DNA of 21,989 nt from Treponema sp. (lineage in GTDB: Bacteria > Spirochaetota > Spirochaetia > Treponematales > Breznakiellaceae). A program made the translations under genes and the position numbers. The stretch spans positions 1-21,989 of the forward strand of contig JAITNU010000113.1 of assembly GCA_031290325.1 (NCBI GenBank), in the 5' to 3' direction. Numbering within the stretch: position 1 is the stretch's first letter; each line of letters begins with the position of its first letter. The notes under the pieces were generated by a model. It was given only the letters and a program-made list of their open reading frames with translations. It did no database searches and was not told the origin of the DNA. Positions 13,368 through 20,451 of the stretch are shown here, one piece after another.

Positions 13368-13553
13368 ATGGCAAGAAAAGCAATGATCATAAAGGCGCTG
13401 AGGACGCCGAAATATAAAACGAGGAAGGTGAATCGTTGCCGAATCTGCGGACGGGCGCGGGGTTATTTGCGGAAATTTGAAATGTGCCGCCTATGCTTTC
13501 GCAAGCTTGCGAGCGAAGGGCTTATTCCCGGCGTCACCAAATCAAGTTGGTAA
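13368..13553 (+). CDS. rpsN: Small ribosomal subunit protein uS14, type Z (zinc form)
   Basis: This 61-residue protein is the short, zinc-binding S14. Cysteines C24, C27, C40 and C43 (CRICGRARG and CRLCFRKLA) form the zinc site, and the end GLIPGVTKSSW matches the family. AAAGGAGG is 5 bases before ATG 13368; the frame open from 13305 runs through the end of rplE and was not used. Confidence 0.97.
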   Translation: MARKAMIIKALRTPKYKTRKVNRCRICGRARGYLRKFEMCRLCFRKLASEGLIPGVTKSSW

Positions 13554-13568
13554 GGAAGGAGAACAAGG

Positions 13569-13967
13569 ATGAGCATTTCTGATCCCGTTGCGGATATGCT
13601 AACCAAAATCCGGAATGCCGGAATGGCAAAGCATGAAAAGGTTGATATTCCTCCTTCCCGGCTGAAGCTTGAAATCGTTAAGATTTTAAAGATTGAAGGG
13701 TATATCAAGAACTTTAAGAAGGTCAATCAGGATGGCCTTAACGTCATCAGGATTTTTCTTAAATATGATGAAGGAACCGGACCGGTTATTCACGGCATTG
13801 AAAAGGTGTCGAAACCAGGCCGCCGGGTATACATGGGCTATAAGAATATGCCCCGGGTCTACAATGGATATGGAACGCTTATCGTCTCAACGTCGATAGG
13901 GGTTACCACTGGTAAAAAGGCCGCTGAAAAAAAAGTCGGCGGCGAGATCATCTGTACCGTCTGGTAA
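13569..13967 (+). CDS. rpsH: Small ribosomal subunit protein uS8
   Basis: This 132-residue protein is S8, which binds the central domain of 16S rRNA; in E. coli it represses the spc operon. DPVADMLTKIRNAGMAKHEK (5-24), the middle KPGRRVYMGYKNMPRVYNG and the C-terminal block GKKAAEKKVGGEIICTVW are canonical. AAGGAGAA precedes the ATG. Confidence 0.98.
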   Translation: MSISDPVADMLTKIRNAGMAKHEKVDIPPSRLKLEIVKILKIEGYIKNFKKVNQDGLNVIRIFLKYDEGTGPVIHGIEKVSKPGRRVYMGYKNMPRVYNGYGTLIVSTSIGVTTGKKAAEKKVGGEIICTVW

Positions 13968-13977
13968 GGGGGAACGT

Positions 13978-14517
13978 ATGTCACGAATCGGAAAAATTCC
14001 GGTTAAGGTCCCCAAGGGGGTAAAAGTTACCTTTCAGGATGAGGTTATGACCGTGGAAGGGCCTAAGGGAAAATTGACCCAGGCCTATCATCCGGTCATC
14101 ACCTTTGAAGGGCAGGGAGATGAAATCGTGGTGGGCCGGGTCAATGAAGAGAAACAGACCCGGGCCTTCCATGGCCTGTACCGCAACCTCCTCAACAATA
14201 TGGTGGTGGGGGTTTCCACGGGCTTTACCAGGACCCTGATTATTACCGGCGTCGGGTATCGGGCTGAGGTGCGGGACAAGGTCCTCTCCATGAGCCTGGG
14301 GTATTCCACGGATCTCTTCGTGGGTATTCCCGATGGCCTTTCGGTGGCCGTGGAACCAGGCGGCAAAGTGGTGGTGAGTGGCGTTGACAAACAGCAGGTT
14401 GGTGAATTTGCCGCTCAGGTACGGAAGCTCCGGCTCCCTGAACCCTATAAGGGTAAGGGGATCCGGTATGAGGATGAACACATCAGAAGGAAGGTCGGGA
14501 AATCCGGCGTTAAATAG
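13978..14517 (+). CDS. rplF: Large ribosomal subunit protein uL6
   Basis: This 179-residue protein is L6, near the sarcin-ricin loop and factor-binding site. It opens MSRIGKIPVKVPKGVKV and ends with the LRLPEPYKGKGIRYEDEHIR signature followed by RKVGKSGVK. Two internal repeats of the fold are evident. AAGGGGGAA before the ATG is the ribosome site. Confidence 0.98.
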   Translation: MSRIGKIPVKVPKGVKVTFQDEVMTVEGPKGKLTQAYHPVITFEGQGDEIVVGRVNEEKQTRAFHGLYRNLLNNMVVGVSTGFTRTLIITGVGYRAEVRDKVLSMSLGYSTDLFVGIPDGLSVAVEPGGKVVVSGVDKQQVGEFAAQVRKLRLPEPYKGKGIRYEDEHIRRKVGKSGVK

Positions 14518-14527
14518 GATAGAGCGT

Positions 14528-14890
14528 ATGCTGCGAAACATGGTCGAAAAAGACAGAAAACGGCTTAAGCGGAAAATCCATATCCGCAAGGTTGTTTCCG
14601 GTACTCCGGAGCGGCCCCGGATGACCGTTACCCGGAGTAATCGTCATTTGTCCATACAAATCATTGACGATACCAAGGGTCATACCCTGGCGTCCGCTTC
14701 AACCTTGGAAAAGGACTTGAAAAGTATCAAGCGGACCGTGGAAGGGGCCGGTCAATTGGGGGAGCTCCTGGGAAAGCGGCTCCTTGAGCAGGACATCAAA
14801 ACCATTGTGTTTGATCGGAATGGGTATTTATATCATGGCCTGGTAAAAGCAATGGCCGAGGGAGCCCGGAAAGCCGGGATTCAATTCTAG
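14528..14890 (+). CDS. rplR: Large ribosomal subunit protein uL18
   Basis: This 120-residue protein is L18, the 5S rRNA binder. RKVVSGTPERPRMTVTRSNR then HLSIQIIDD, and the end FDRNGYLYHGLVKAMAEGAR then KAGIQF, are diagnostic. The ATG at 14528 was chosen by length and by the distance to rplF (10 bases); another in-frame ATG lies four codons later and the ribosome site is weak for both. The frame open from 14378 lies within rplF and is not real. Confidence 0.95.
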   Translation: MLRNMVEKDRKRLKRKIHIRKVVSGTPERPRMTVTRSNRHLSIQIIDDTKGHTLASASTLEKDLKSIKRTVEGAGQLGELLGKRLLEQDIKTIVFDRNGYLYHGLVKAMAEGARKAGIQF

Positions 14891-14898
14891 GGGGCGGC

Positions 14899-15423
14899 AT
14901 GGAACATTCACGGGATCGAGACCGGGATAGAAATTCGGAAAAAGACAAGGAATTTATCGAAAAGCTGGTAAAGCTCAACCGAACCGCCAAGGTGGTGAAG
15001 GGTGGACGCCGGTTTTCGTTTTCCGCTCTGACGGTCGTGGGGGATCGGAAGGGTAAGGTGGGCTATGGGTTTGGAAAAGCCAATGATGTTTCCGAAGCCA
15101 TTCGGAAGAGCATTGAAAAGGCAAAGCGGAACCTGGTACCCCTGCCGGTTAAGAATGGAACTATCCCCCATGAGATTCAGGGCTTGTTCAAAGCATCCCG
15201 GGTGCTTCTCAGGCCGGCTTGTTCCGGCACGGGGATCATCGCCGGCGGTGCGGTCCGGGCCATCATGGAAGCCGGCGGGGTTACCGATGTGCTGAGTAAG
15301 TCCATTGGGGCTTCAAGCCAGTACAACGTGGTCAAGGCGACCTTTGATTGTATCAGTAAGATGATGGACGCCAAGACCATTGCCAAGAACCGGGGTAAAT
15401 CCCTCAAGGAACTATGGGGGTAG
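14899..15423 (+). CDS. rpsE: Small ribosomal subunit protein uS5
   Basis: This 174-residue protein is S5, at the mRNA entry and important for accuracy. The N-terminus is a charged extension (EHSRDRDRDRNSEKDKE). The RNA-binding domain has RTAKVVKGGRRFSFSALTVV (28-47), with the loop where spectinomycin resistance arises intact (VVKGGR). The C-terminal domain has RPACSGTGIIAGGAVRAIME. GGGGGCGG before the ATG is a modest ribosome site. Confidence 0.97.
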   Translation: MEHSRDRDRDRNSEKDKEFIEKLVKLNRTAKVVKGGRRFSFSALTVVGDRKGKVGYGFGKANDVSEAIRKSIEKAKRNLVPLPVKNGTIPHEIQGLFKASRVLLRPACSGTGIIAGGAVRAIMEAGGVTDVLSKSIGASSQYNVVKATFDCISKMMDAKTIAKNRGKSLKELWG

Positions 15424-15425
15424 CC

Positions 15426-15611
15426 GTGGCAGAACGAATTAAAATCCGTCTGGTACGCAGTACCATTGGGGCGCTTCCCAAACAGCGGGCTACGGTCCGT
15501 TGTCTGGGGCTCCGAAAAATTGGGTCCACCAATGAACAGGAAGATACACCCTCTGTTCGGGGGATGATCAAGCTGGTTGCTCATTTGGTTGTGGTGGAGG
15601 AACTTAAATAA
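15426..15611 (+). CDS. rpmD: Large ribosomal subunit protein uL30
   Basis: This 61-residue protein is L30. KIRLVRSTIGALPKQRATVR and the LGLRKIGS block then DTPSVRGMIKLVAHLVVVEE match the family. GTG at 15426 is preferred: GGGGG lies 5 bases upstream and the length is then standard. An ATG at 15414 would overlap rpsE by 10 bases and add four residues. The stop overlaps the rplO start by one base. Confidence 0.95.
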   Translation: MAERIKIRLVRSTIGALPKQRATVRCLGLRKIGSTNEQEDTPSVRGMIKLVAHLVVVEELK

Positions 15612-16096
15612 TGCATGATTTTGACTTACATGCCCCCGAAGGAGCCAATAAACGGAAACGTATCATTGGCCGGGGTCAGGGTTCGGGCAGGGGAACTACC
15701 GCCGGGAAAGGAAATAAGGGGCAGAAGGCCCGTTCCGGTGGTAAGACCTACGTGGGCTTTGAAGGGGGGCAGATGCCCCTGTACCGGCGGCTTGCCCAGC
15801 GGGGGTTCAGTAATTATCCCTTTAAAAAGGAATTCCAGGTGGTAAACCTGGGAGAAATAGAGAAACGGTACGCCGCAGGTGAAACGGTTGATACTATTTC
15901 CCTCCTCAAGAAGGGACTTATCAAAGGGGCTTTGCCGGTAAAGATCCTCGGCAATGGGGAACTCACCAAGCAGCTCACCGTTACTATCGGGGCCTTGTCC
16001 GCTTCGGCAAAAGCAAAAATTGAGCAAGCCGGTGGGACCAGCACCCTCGTGGGCACCACTGAGAGTGTCGCCGGTGCTCTGATGCGTAATACATAA
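15611..16096 (+). CDS. rplO: Large ribosomal subunit protein uL15
   Basis: This 161-residue protein is L15, a late assembly protein. The Gly/Arg-rich N-terminus (KRIIGRGQGSGRGTTAGKGN then KGQKARSGG) and the FEGGQMPLYRRLAQRGFSN block are canonical. The C-terminus is about 10-15 residues longer than the usual ~147, ending in a Thr/Ala-rich tail (TSTLVGTTESVAGALMRNT). The ATG overlaps the rpmD stop by one base. Confidence 0.97.
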   Translation: MHDFDLHAPEGANKRKRIIGRGQGSGRGTTAGKGNKGQKARSGGKTYVGFEGGQMPLYRRLAQRGFSNYPFKKEFQVVNLGEIEKRYAAGETVDTISLLKKGLIKGALPVKILGNGELTKQLTVTIGALSASAKAKIEQAGGTSTLVGTTESVAGALMRNT

Positions 16097-16117
16097 TCAT
16101 TAATAGGAACATGGTAC

Positions 16118-17446
16118 ATGGCTAATCCATTGGTCGGTATTTTCAGAGTAAAAGAACTACGGGAACGTATTATCTTTACCGCCTTGATGTTGGTTATTTT
16201 CCGTATCGGCGCGGTACTTCCCATTCCGGGCATCAATGTCCGGGAACTGAACGCTTATTTTCTTTCCCAGCAAAATTCCGGCAACGCGATTGTCGATTAT
16301 CTTGACTTCTTTGCAGGGGGCGCGTTCTCCAATTTCTCGGTGTTTATGTTGGGAATCATGCCCTACATTTCAATGTCGATCATCATGCAGCTCCTCCTCA
16401 TCGTGTTTCCTGGGTTGAAGAAGATATCCCAGGAGGAGGGGGGGCGGAAGAGGATCCAATACTACCAGCGTATTGGAACCGTGGTGGTTTGTCTGATCCA
16501 GTCCTTTGCGGTAACCCAGTATGCCCAGAGCATTTCCCGGAGTGTGGAAAATCTCCTCAGCATGAACATGGTGCAGTTTACCCTGACCGCCATGCTCACC
16601 GTAACCACAGGAACTATGTTCCTCATGTGGATCGGGGAACAGATCACCAAGCGGGGTATTGGCAACGGTATTTCGCTGCTGATTTTTGCCGGTATTGTAG
16701 CCCGGCTGCCCCATGCGGTATGGGAACTCTTTGGCCGGGTCAGGAATGGGGACCTCAACCTGGTGTTTGTGATTGTGGTCTTTGCCATGTTTGTGGCGGT
16801 GGTTGCCCTGGTGGTCTTTGAACAGCAGGGGCAGCGGAAGATTCCGGTGAATTACGCGAAACGGGTGGTGGGCAGACGTATGTACGGCGCCCAGAATACC
16901 TACATTCCCTTTAAGATCAACCCCTCTGGGGTCATACCGGTTATCTTTGCATCCTCCATCCTGACCTTCCCTTTGCAGATCGCTTCGACCATCGGTGGTA
17001 ATGTAGCATGGCTTGCAACGGTTTCACGGGTATTAAGCCCCCACGGCGGGCTATATAACGTGTTATATGTGATACTCATCATATTCTTCGCCTATTTCTA
17101 TACCCAGGTAAGCCTGAATCCCATAGAAATTGCCAAGAACATCCGTGAAAACGGCGGTTCCATACCAGGGATCAGGGCAGAGCGGATCGAGGAATACCTC
17201 ACCAAGATATTGAACCGGATCGTACTGCCCGGCTCGTTGTACCTGGCCCTGATCGCCATAATCCCAACCATCATCCAGGGACTTTTTAACTTCCCCTCTT
17301 CAATATCCTACCTGATGGGGGGCACTTCGCTTTTGATTCTGGTTGGAGTGGACCTCGATACTATGAGTCAGGTTGAAGGGCTTTTAAAGATGCATCACCA
17401 TGAAGGGCTGACCAAACGGGGACGGCTCCGGGGGAGGAATCTGTAA
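16118..17446 (+). CDS. secY: Protein translocase subunit SecY
   Basis: This 442-residue protein is the channel of the Sec translocon in the inner membrane. About ten hydrophobic segments are visible, starting at residues 18-36. The plug/TM2 region has FFAGGAFSNFSVFMLGIMPY (64-83), followed by ISMSIIMQLL. The conserved WIGEQITKRGIGNGISLLIF (171-190) and the cytoplasmic loop with RIPVNYAKRVVGRR-like KIPVNYAKRVVGRRMYG are intact. The C-terminus is basic (GLTKRGRLRGRNL). It closes the spc cluster; a strong terminator follows 20 bases later and rpmJ does not follow. AATAGGAAC is a modest ribosome site. Confidence 0.97.
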   Translation: MANPLVGIFRVKELRERIIFTALMLVIFRIGAVLPIPGINVRELNAYFLSQQNSGNAIVDYLDFFAGGAFSNFSVFMLGIMPYISMSIIMQLLLIVFPGLKKISQEEGGRKRIQYYQRIGTVVVCLIQSFAVTQYAQSISRSVENLLSMNMVQFTLTAMLTVTTGTMFLMWIGEQITKRGIGNGISLLIFAGIVARLPHAVWELFGRVRNGDLNLVFVIVVFAMFVAVVALVVFEQQGQRKIPVNYAKRVVGRRMYGAQNTYIPFKINPSGVIPVIFASSILTFPLQIASTIGGNVAWLATVSRVLSPHGGLYNVLYVILIIFFAYFYTQVSLNPIEIAKNIRENGGSIPGIRAERIEEYLTKILNRIVLPGSLYLALIAIIPTIIQGLFNFPSSISYLMGGTSLLILVGVDLDTMSQVEGLLKMHHHEGLTKRGRLRGRNL

Positions 17447-17466
17447 TAGGTACAGCGCGGTGTTTT

Positions 17467-17524
17467 AACGCAAAGGACACAGAGGAGAATGTATTCTTGC
17501 TCTGGGAACTTTGCGTTTTTTTAT
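17467..17524 (+). terminator. Strong nested rho-independent terminator after secY
   Basis: AACGCAAAG (17467-17475) pairs perfectly with CTTTGCGTT (17509-17517). Inside, CAGAG (17480-17484) pairs with CTCTG (17500-17504), and AGAA (17486-17489) with TTCT (17494-17497) around a 4-base loop. A run of seven T follows the stem base. It closes the whole translation operon 20 bases past secY. Confidence 0.85.
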
Positions 17525-17528
17525 GATA

Positions 17529-17557
17529 TTGAGTAATTACCTATAGTCCTATATACT
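17529..17557 (+). promoter_or_regulatory. Predicted sigma-70 promoter giving a leaderless cyclase mRNA
   Basis: TTGAGT (17529-17534) and TATACT (17552-17557) are separated by exactly 17 bases. The GTG start codon at 17564 lies 6 bases past the -10 box, so transcription would begin at or within a base or two of the start codon. No ribosome site precedes the GTG. Confidence 0.6.
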
Positions 17558-17563
17558 ATCCAT

Positions 17564-19222
17564 GTGAAAATCAGGGTGAAAATTCTTTTGATCGTATTAC
17601 CGCTTTTGACCGTCGCTATTGTGATGGTAGGGGGGGCTTCGTATCTGCTGGCCGCTTCTTCGGTAAATCAACTGACTGTGGAATTCTTTGATTTTATGGC
17701 TGAGGAAATACGGGATTATGCCGAAGGGCAGTGGAACCTGCTGATCGAAAATGACGCAGTGGGTAATCCCCTTATGGAAGATGCCGCCAAACTGGCGGTG
17801 CAGAATTTTTCCCGGGCTTTGCTCAGAAGCGATACACAGACTATTTTTGCCCTGGATACCGAGGGTAATCTTGCCATGAACGTCGGTCCAGTGCTTCCTT
17901 CCCCAGAGGAACAGGCGATCCTCCGGTCCCTGGTAAACGGGAACTCCCGGGAATTCCTCACCGTCAAAATTGAAAACAAAACCCGAGTGGCCTATACTAT
18001 CATGTTTCCCCCCTTTTCCTGGTATATTTTTGTTACTGAAGAACGGAGCCAGTTTTACGGTGCGGTGGAACAGATATTCAGAACCTCCCTGTATATACTC
18101 CTGGGCGCTTTGATCGTGGGAGTTCTGCTCATGGTGAGTATGGCTATGTATTTGACCAAACCCATAGAAATAGTGGTGACCACTATGCGGCACATCATCG
18201 ACTCCAATAGTCTTACGGAAGAGGTGCCGGTGTATTATAAAGATGAAATTGGACAACTCTCTGCAACCTTTAATTACATGCTCAAGACCCTTGCAGAAGC
18301 CTATGAGCAGATTAAGCACTACGCTTTTGATACCGCAGTGGCCCGGAAACGGGAAATGAAGATCCGTAATATCTTCCAGTTGTATGTGCCGAATGACGTT
18401 ATCGAGGGGGTCTTTGTCAATCCTGAACGGATGCTGGTGGGTAATAACCAGGAAATCGCCATTCTTTTTTCGGATATCCGGAGTTTTACCACCATTTCCG
18501 AGCGGATGGCGCCGGATGATTTGGTCAATTCCCTGAACCGGTATTTTTCGATCATGGTGAATGTTATCATGGATCGGAACGGGGTGGTGGATAAGTACAT
18601 CGGCGATGCCATCATGGCGATTTTCGGTGTCCCGTTGGCCCACGCCAACGACGCCCTGGCTTCGGTATTGGCGGGACTTGAAATGATGAATGCCCTGCAT
18701 CATTTTAACAAAATCCAGACTGAGCTGGGGGCACCGGAATTCCACATCGGCGTAGGGATCAACTACGGGATCGTAACGGTGGGCAATATCGGTTGTGACA
18801 AGAAAATGAACTATACGGTGATTGGCGACGCGGTCAATCTGGCCTCCCGGCTGGAAGGGCTTACCAAAAAATACAAGGAAGCGGTACTTTTTTCCGAAAG
18901 TGTTTACGAAAAGCTGCCCCGGGAACTTCCCTGCCGGGTCCTTGACCGCGTGGCGGTTAAGGGTAAGTCCCAGGGGGTTCCTATCCTGACCGCCCGCTTG
19001 AAGTTAAATAAAGCTGAAACAGAAGTCTGGAAATACCACGCAGAAGGGGTTAAACTTTACTATGATCGGAACTTTCAAAAGGCCCTTATGGTCTTTGAGA
19101 AAATTCTGACCATACTTCCCAAGGATCCAGCGGCCCTCCGCTTTGAGGAACGGTGCCGGATCTATAGCAAGAATCCGCCTCCTCCTGAGTGGGACGGGGT
19201 TGAAATTATGACGGAAAAATGA
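17564..19222 (+). CDS. Membrane-bound class III adenylate cyclase with extracytoplasmic sensor
   Basis: This 552-residue protein should make cyclic AMP from ATP in response to an outside signal. TM1 spans about 7-30, an extracytoplasmic region 31-172, TM2 about 173-197, and a HAMP-like linker 198-252 (TKPIEIVVTTMRHI onward). The class III catalytic domain is at about 295-480. Metal-binding Asp304 (FSDIRSFT) and Asp348 (IGDAIMAIFG), substrate Lys344 (VDKYIGD), Asp422 (TVIGDAVN), and transition-state Asn425 and Arg429 (NLASRLE) are all present; Lys plus Asp argues for ATP over GTP. The tail (485-552) has a TPR-like helix pair. GTG 17564 is the likely start; GTG 17576 is the alternative. The stop overlaps the next gene by 4 bases (ATGA). 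The ligand is unknown. Confidence 0.9.
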   Translation: MKIRVKILLIVLPLLTVAIVMVGGASYLLAASSVNQLTVEFFDFMAEEIRDYAEGQWNLLIENDAVGNPLMEDAAKLAVQNFSRALLRSDTQTIFALDTEGNLAMNVGPVLPSPEEQAILRSLVNGNSREFLTVKIENKTRVAYTIMFPPFSWYIFVTEERSQFYGAVEQIFRTSLYILLGALIVGVLLMVSMAMYLTKPIEIVVTTMRHIIDSNSLTEEVPVYYKDEIGQLSATFNYMLKTLAEAYEQIKHYAFDTAVARKREMKIRNIFQLYVPNDVIEGVFVNPERMLVGNNQEIAILFSDIRSFTTISERMAPDDLVNSLNRYFSIMVNVIMDRNGVVDKYIGDAIMAIFGVPLAHANDALASVLAGLEMMNALHHFNKIQTELGAPEFHIGVGINYGIVTVGNIGCDKKMNYTVIGDAVNLASRLEGLTKKYKEAVLFSESVYEKLPRELPCRVLDRVAVKGKSQGVPILTARLKLNKAETEVWKYHAEGVKLYYDRNFQKALMVFEKILTILPKDPAALRFEERCRIYSKNPPPPEWDGVEIMTEK

Positions 19223-20451
19223 TGGTGCATAGTACGGTCCCGCGTGTCCTCGGATATATGGTGTTTCTGAGTATGGCGCTCTTGATTCTTCCCCTGGAAG
19301 CCCAATCCCCACCGAATGAACCGGCTGCCCTTGATGCAGCGGCAGCTATACTCTTCATCAGTCGTGAGGGGTATGCGGAACAGGAGGATCCTGAAATTCG
19401 CCGTAGTATTGACTATGTTGCACAGGCCACGGAAAATGCCTTTTCCCCAGTGGGTATAACAATCCGGCAGAACCAGGTGACCGATGATAATCTCGAAGGA
19501 ATTTCCCCTGAACAGATTCAGGTGGCATGCCGCGAGGCAGGGGTTCGCTGGGGGATTACGGTGTATACCCGGTTCAGTGAAGAACGGCTTTCCTGGCGTA
19601 TCAGTATCTACGACGGGGCAGAAGGGTTTTTCCGGGCTTCCGACGCTTTTGTGGTATCCCTCTATGTTGGCCTTTCCTCCCAAACCCCCACAGAAAGCTC
19701 CGCCAATACCGTTGTCCAGAACTGGCAGAAATCCTTCCCGGACCAGCGTTTCGACGGGAATTTTGCCGTCAGTCACGGGCAACGCTTCAGCTCTCCCCAG
19801 CACGGGATAGGGATCTATTTTGGTTCTGAAACGGGAATTTTTGGGGGGACCATTGAAGAGGGAGAACTCACCACGCCAATCGTGCTGTTTGTTGAGGGCG
19901 CCCCGGTCTATGGAGTAGCCGTGAAGCAGGGGTATTGGTCAAAGCCCTTTTCCCTGCCCAAGGGTATCACCGATGAGGTGGTCCCCCTGCCGGTGCTCCA
20001 GAAAAAGACCCGGCATGCCTTGAGCTTTATAACTGAATTCCGGGGAATCGAATATTATTCCGTGGATTTTGAATACCGTTTTCATGTCCTGCGGGATCGA
20101 TTCTTTCTGAAATTGGACTGGGCCTTCTGGAGGGATGAATCGCCCTTATCCGGTCTGGAGCGTTTACTCCATCAGGAAGTGCGCTTTAGTCCGGGCCTCT
20201 ATATCCAGCTGAAAAAGGACTTCCCTGTCCGTATTGCAGTTGGCACAGGGGTATCCCTGGCCTTTGCCGGGGGAAACATCAATATTCTGACGGATCCCTT
20301 GTGGGTGGACCTGGAATATCATTTTTCCCAATGGGCGGTGAAGGCGGAAATGCGGGTTCCCAAGGTCTTTGCGTATAATCGGGGTATTTTTGGGGAGGAT
20401 AAGGTTGACAGCGGCTTATATGTTTCTTTTGGGATTATGCTGAAATGGTAA
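19219..20451 (+). CDS. Exported protein, probable outer-membrane beta-barrel C-terminus, coupled to the cyclase
   Basis: I do not recognise a named family for this 410-residue protein. A signal peptide lies at about 9-29 (core MVFLSMALLILPL, cleavage likely after EAQ). Residues 40-170 look like an alpha/beta domain of the TolB-N/LpoB/CsgG-like type (AREAGVRWG-like CREAGVRWGITVYTRF, WRISIYDG). Residues about 218-260 resemble a PEGA-like surface module (TPIVLFVEGAPVYGVAV). From 265 onward, alternating aromatic strands (IEYYSVDFEYRFHV, RFFLKLDWAFWRD) and the final SFGIMLKW suggest an outer-membrane barrel ending in an aromatic residue. The start overlaps the cyclase stop (ATGA), so translation is likely coupled. 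Sensing or scaffold roles are guesses. Confidence 0.75.
   Translation: MMVHSTVPRVLGYMVFLSMALLILPLEAQSPPNEPAALDAAAAILFISREGYAEQEDPEIRRSIDYVAQATENAFSPVGITIRQNQVTDDNLEGISPEQIQVACREAGVRWGITVYTRFSEERLSWRISIYDGAEGFFRASDAFVVSLYVGLSSQTPTESSANTVVQNWQKSFPDQRFDGNFAVSHGQRFSSPQHGIGIYFGSETGIFGGTIEEGELTTPIVLFVEGAPVYGVAVKQGYWSKPFSLPKGITDEVVPLPVLQKKTRHALSFITEFRGIEYYSVDFEYRFHVLRDRFFLKLDWAFWRDESPLSGLERLLHQEVRFSPGLYIQLKKDFPVRIAVGTGVSLAFAGGNINILTDPLWVDLEYHFSQWAVKAEMRVPKVFAYNRGIFGEDKVDSGLYVSFGIMLKW

Noticed and set aside
12677..13390. 237-codon frame antisense to rplX/rplE/rpsN
   Set aside because: It spans three certain ribosomal genes on the other strand and has no recognisable domain.
17467..17517. AACGCAAAGGACACAGAG-type stretch as a dispersed repeat element
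   Set aside because: The wording recalls repeats seen in many genomes, but only one copy is in this window; the terminator explains it fully.
17447..17563. A short rpmJ (L36) gene after secY
   Set aside because: All frames were read for the 37-38 residue L36 pattern with its Cys/His set; none is present.
17597..18745. 382-codon frame antisense to the cyclase
   Set aside because: Long, but its content (His/Ile/Gln-rich, no motif) is the antisense shadow of a well-supported cyclase with all catalytic residues.
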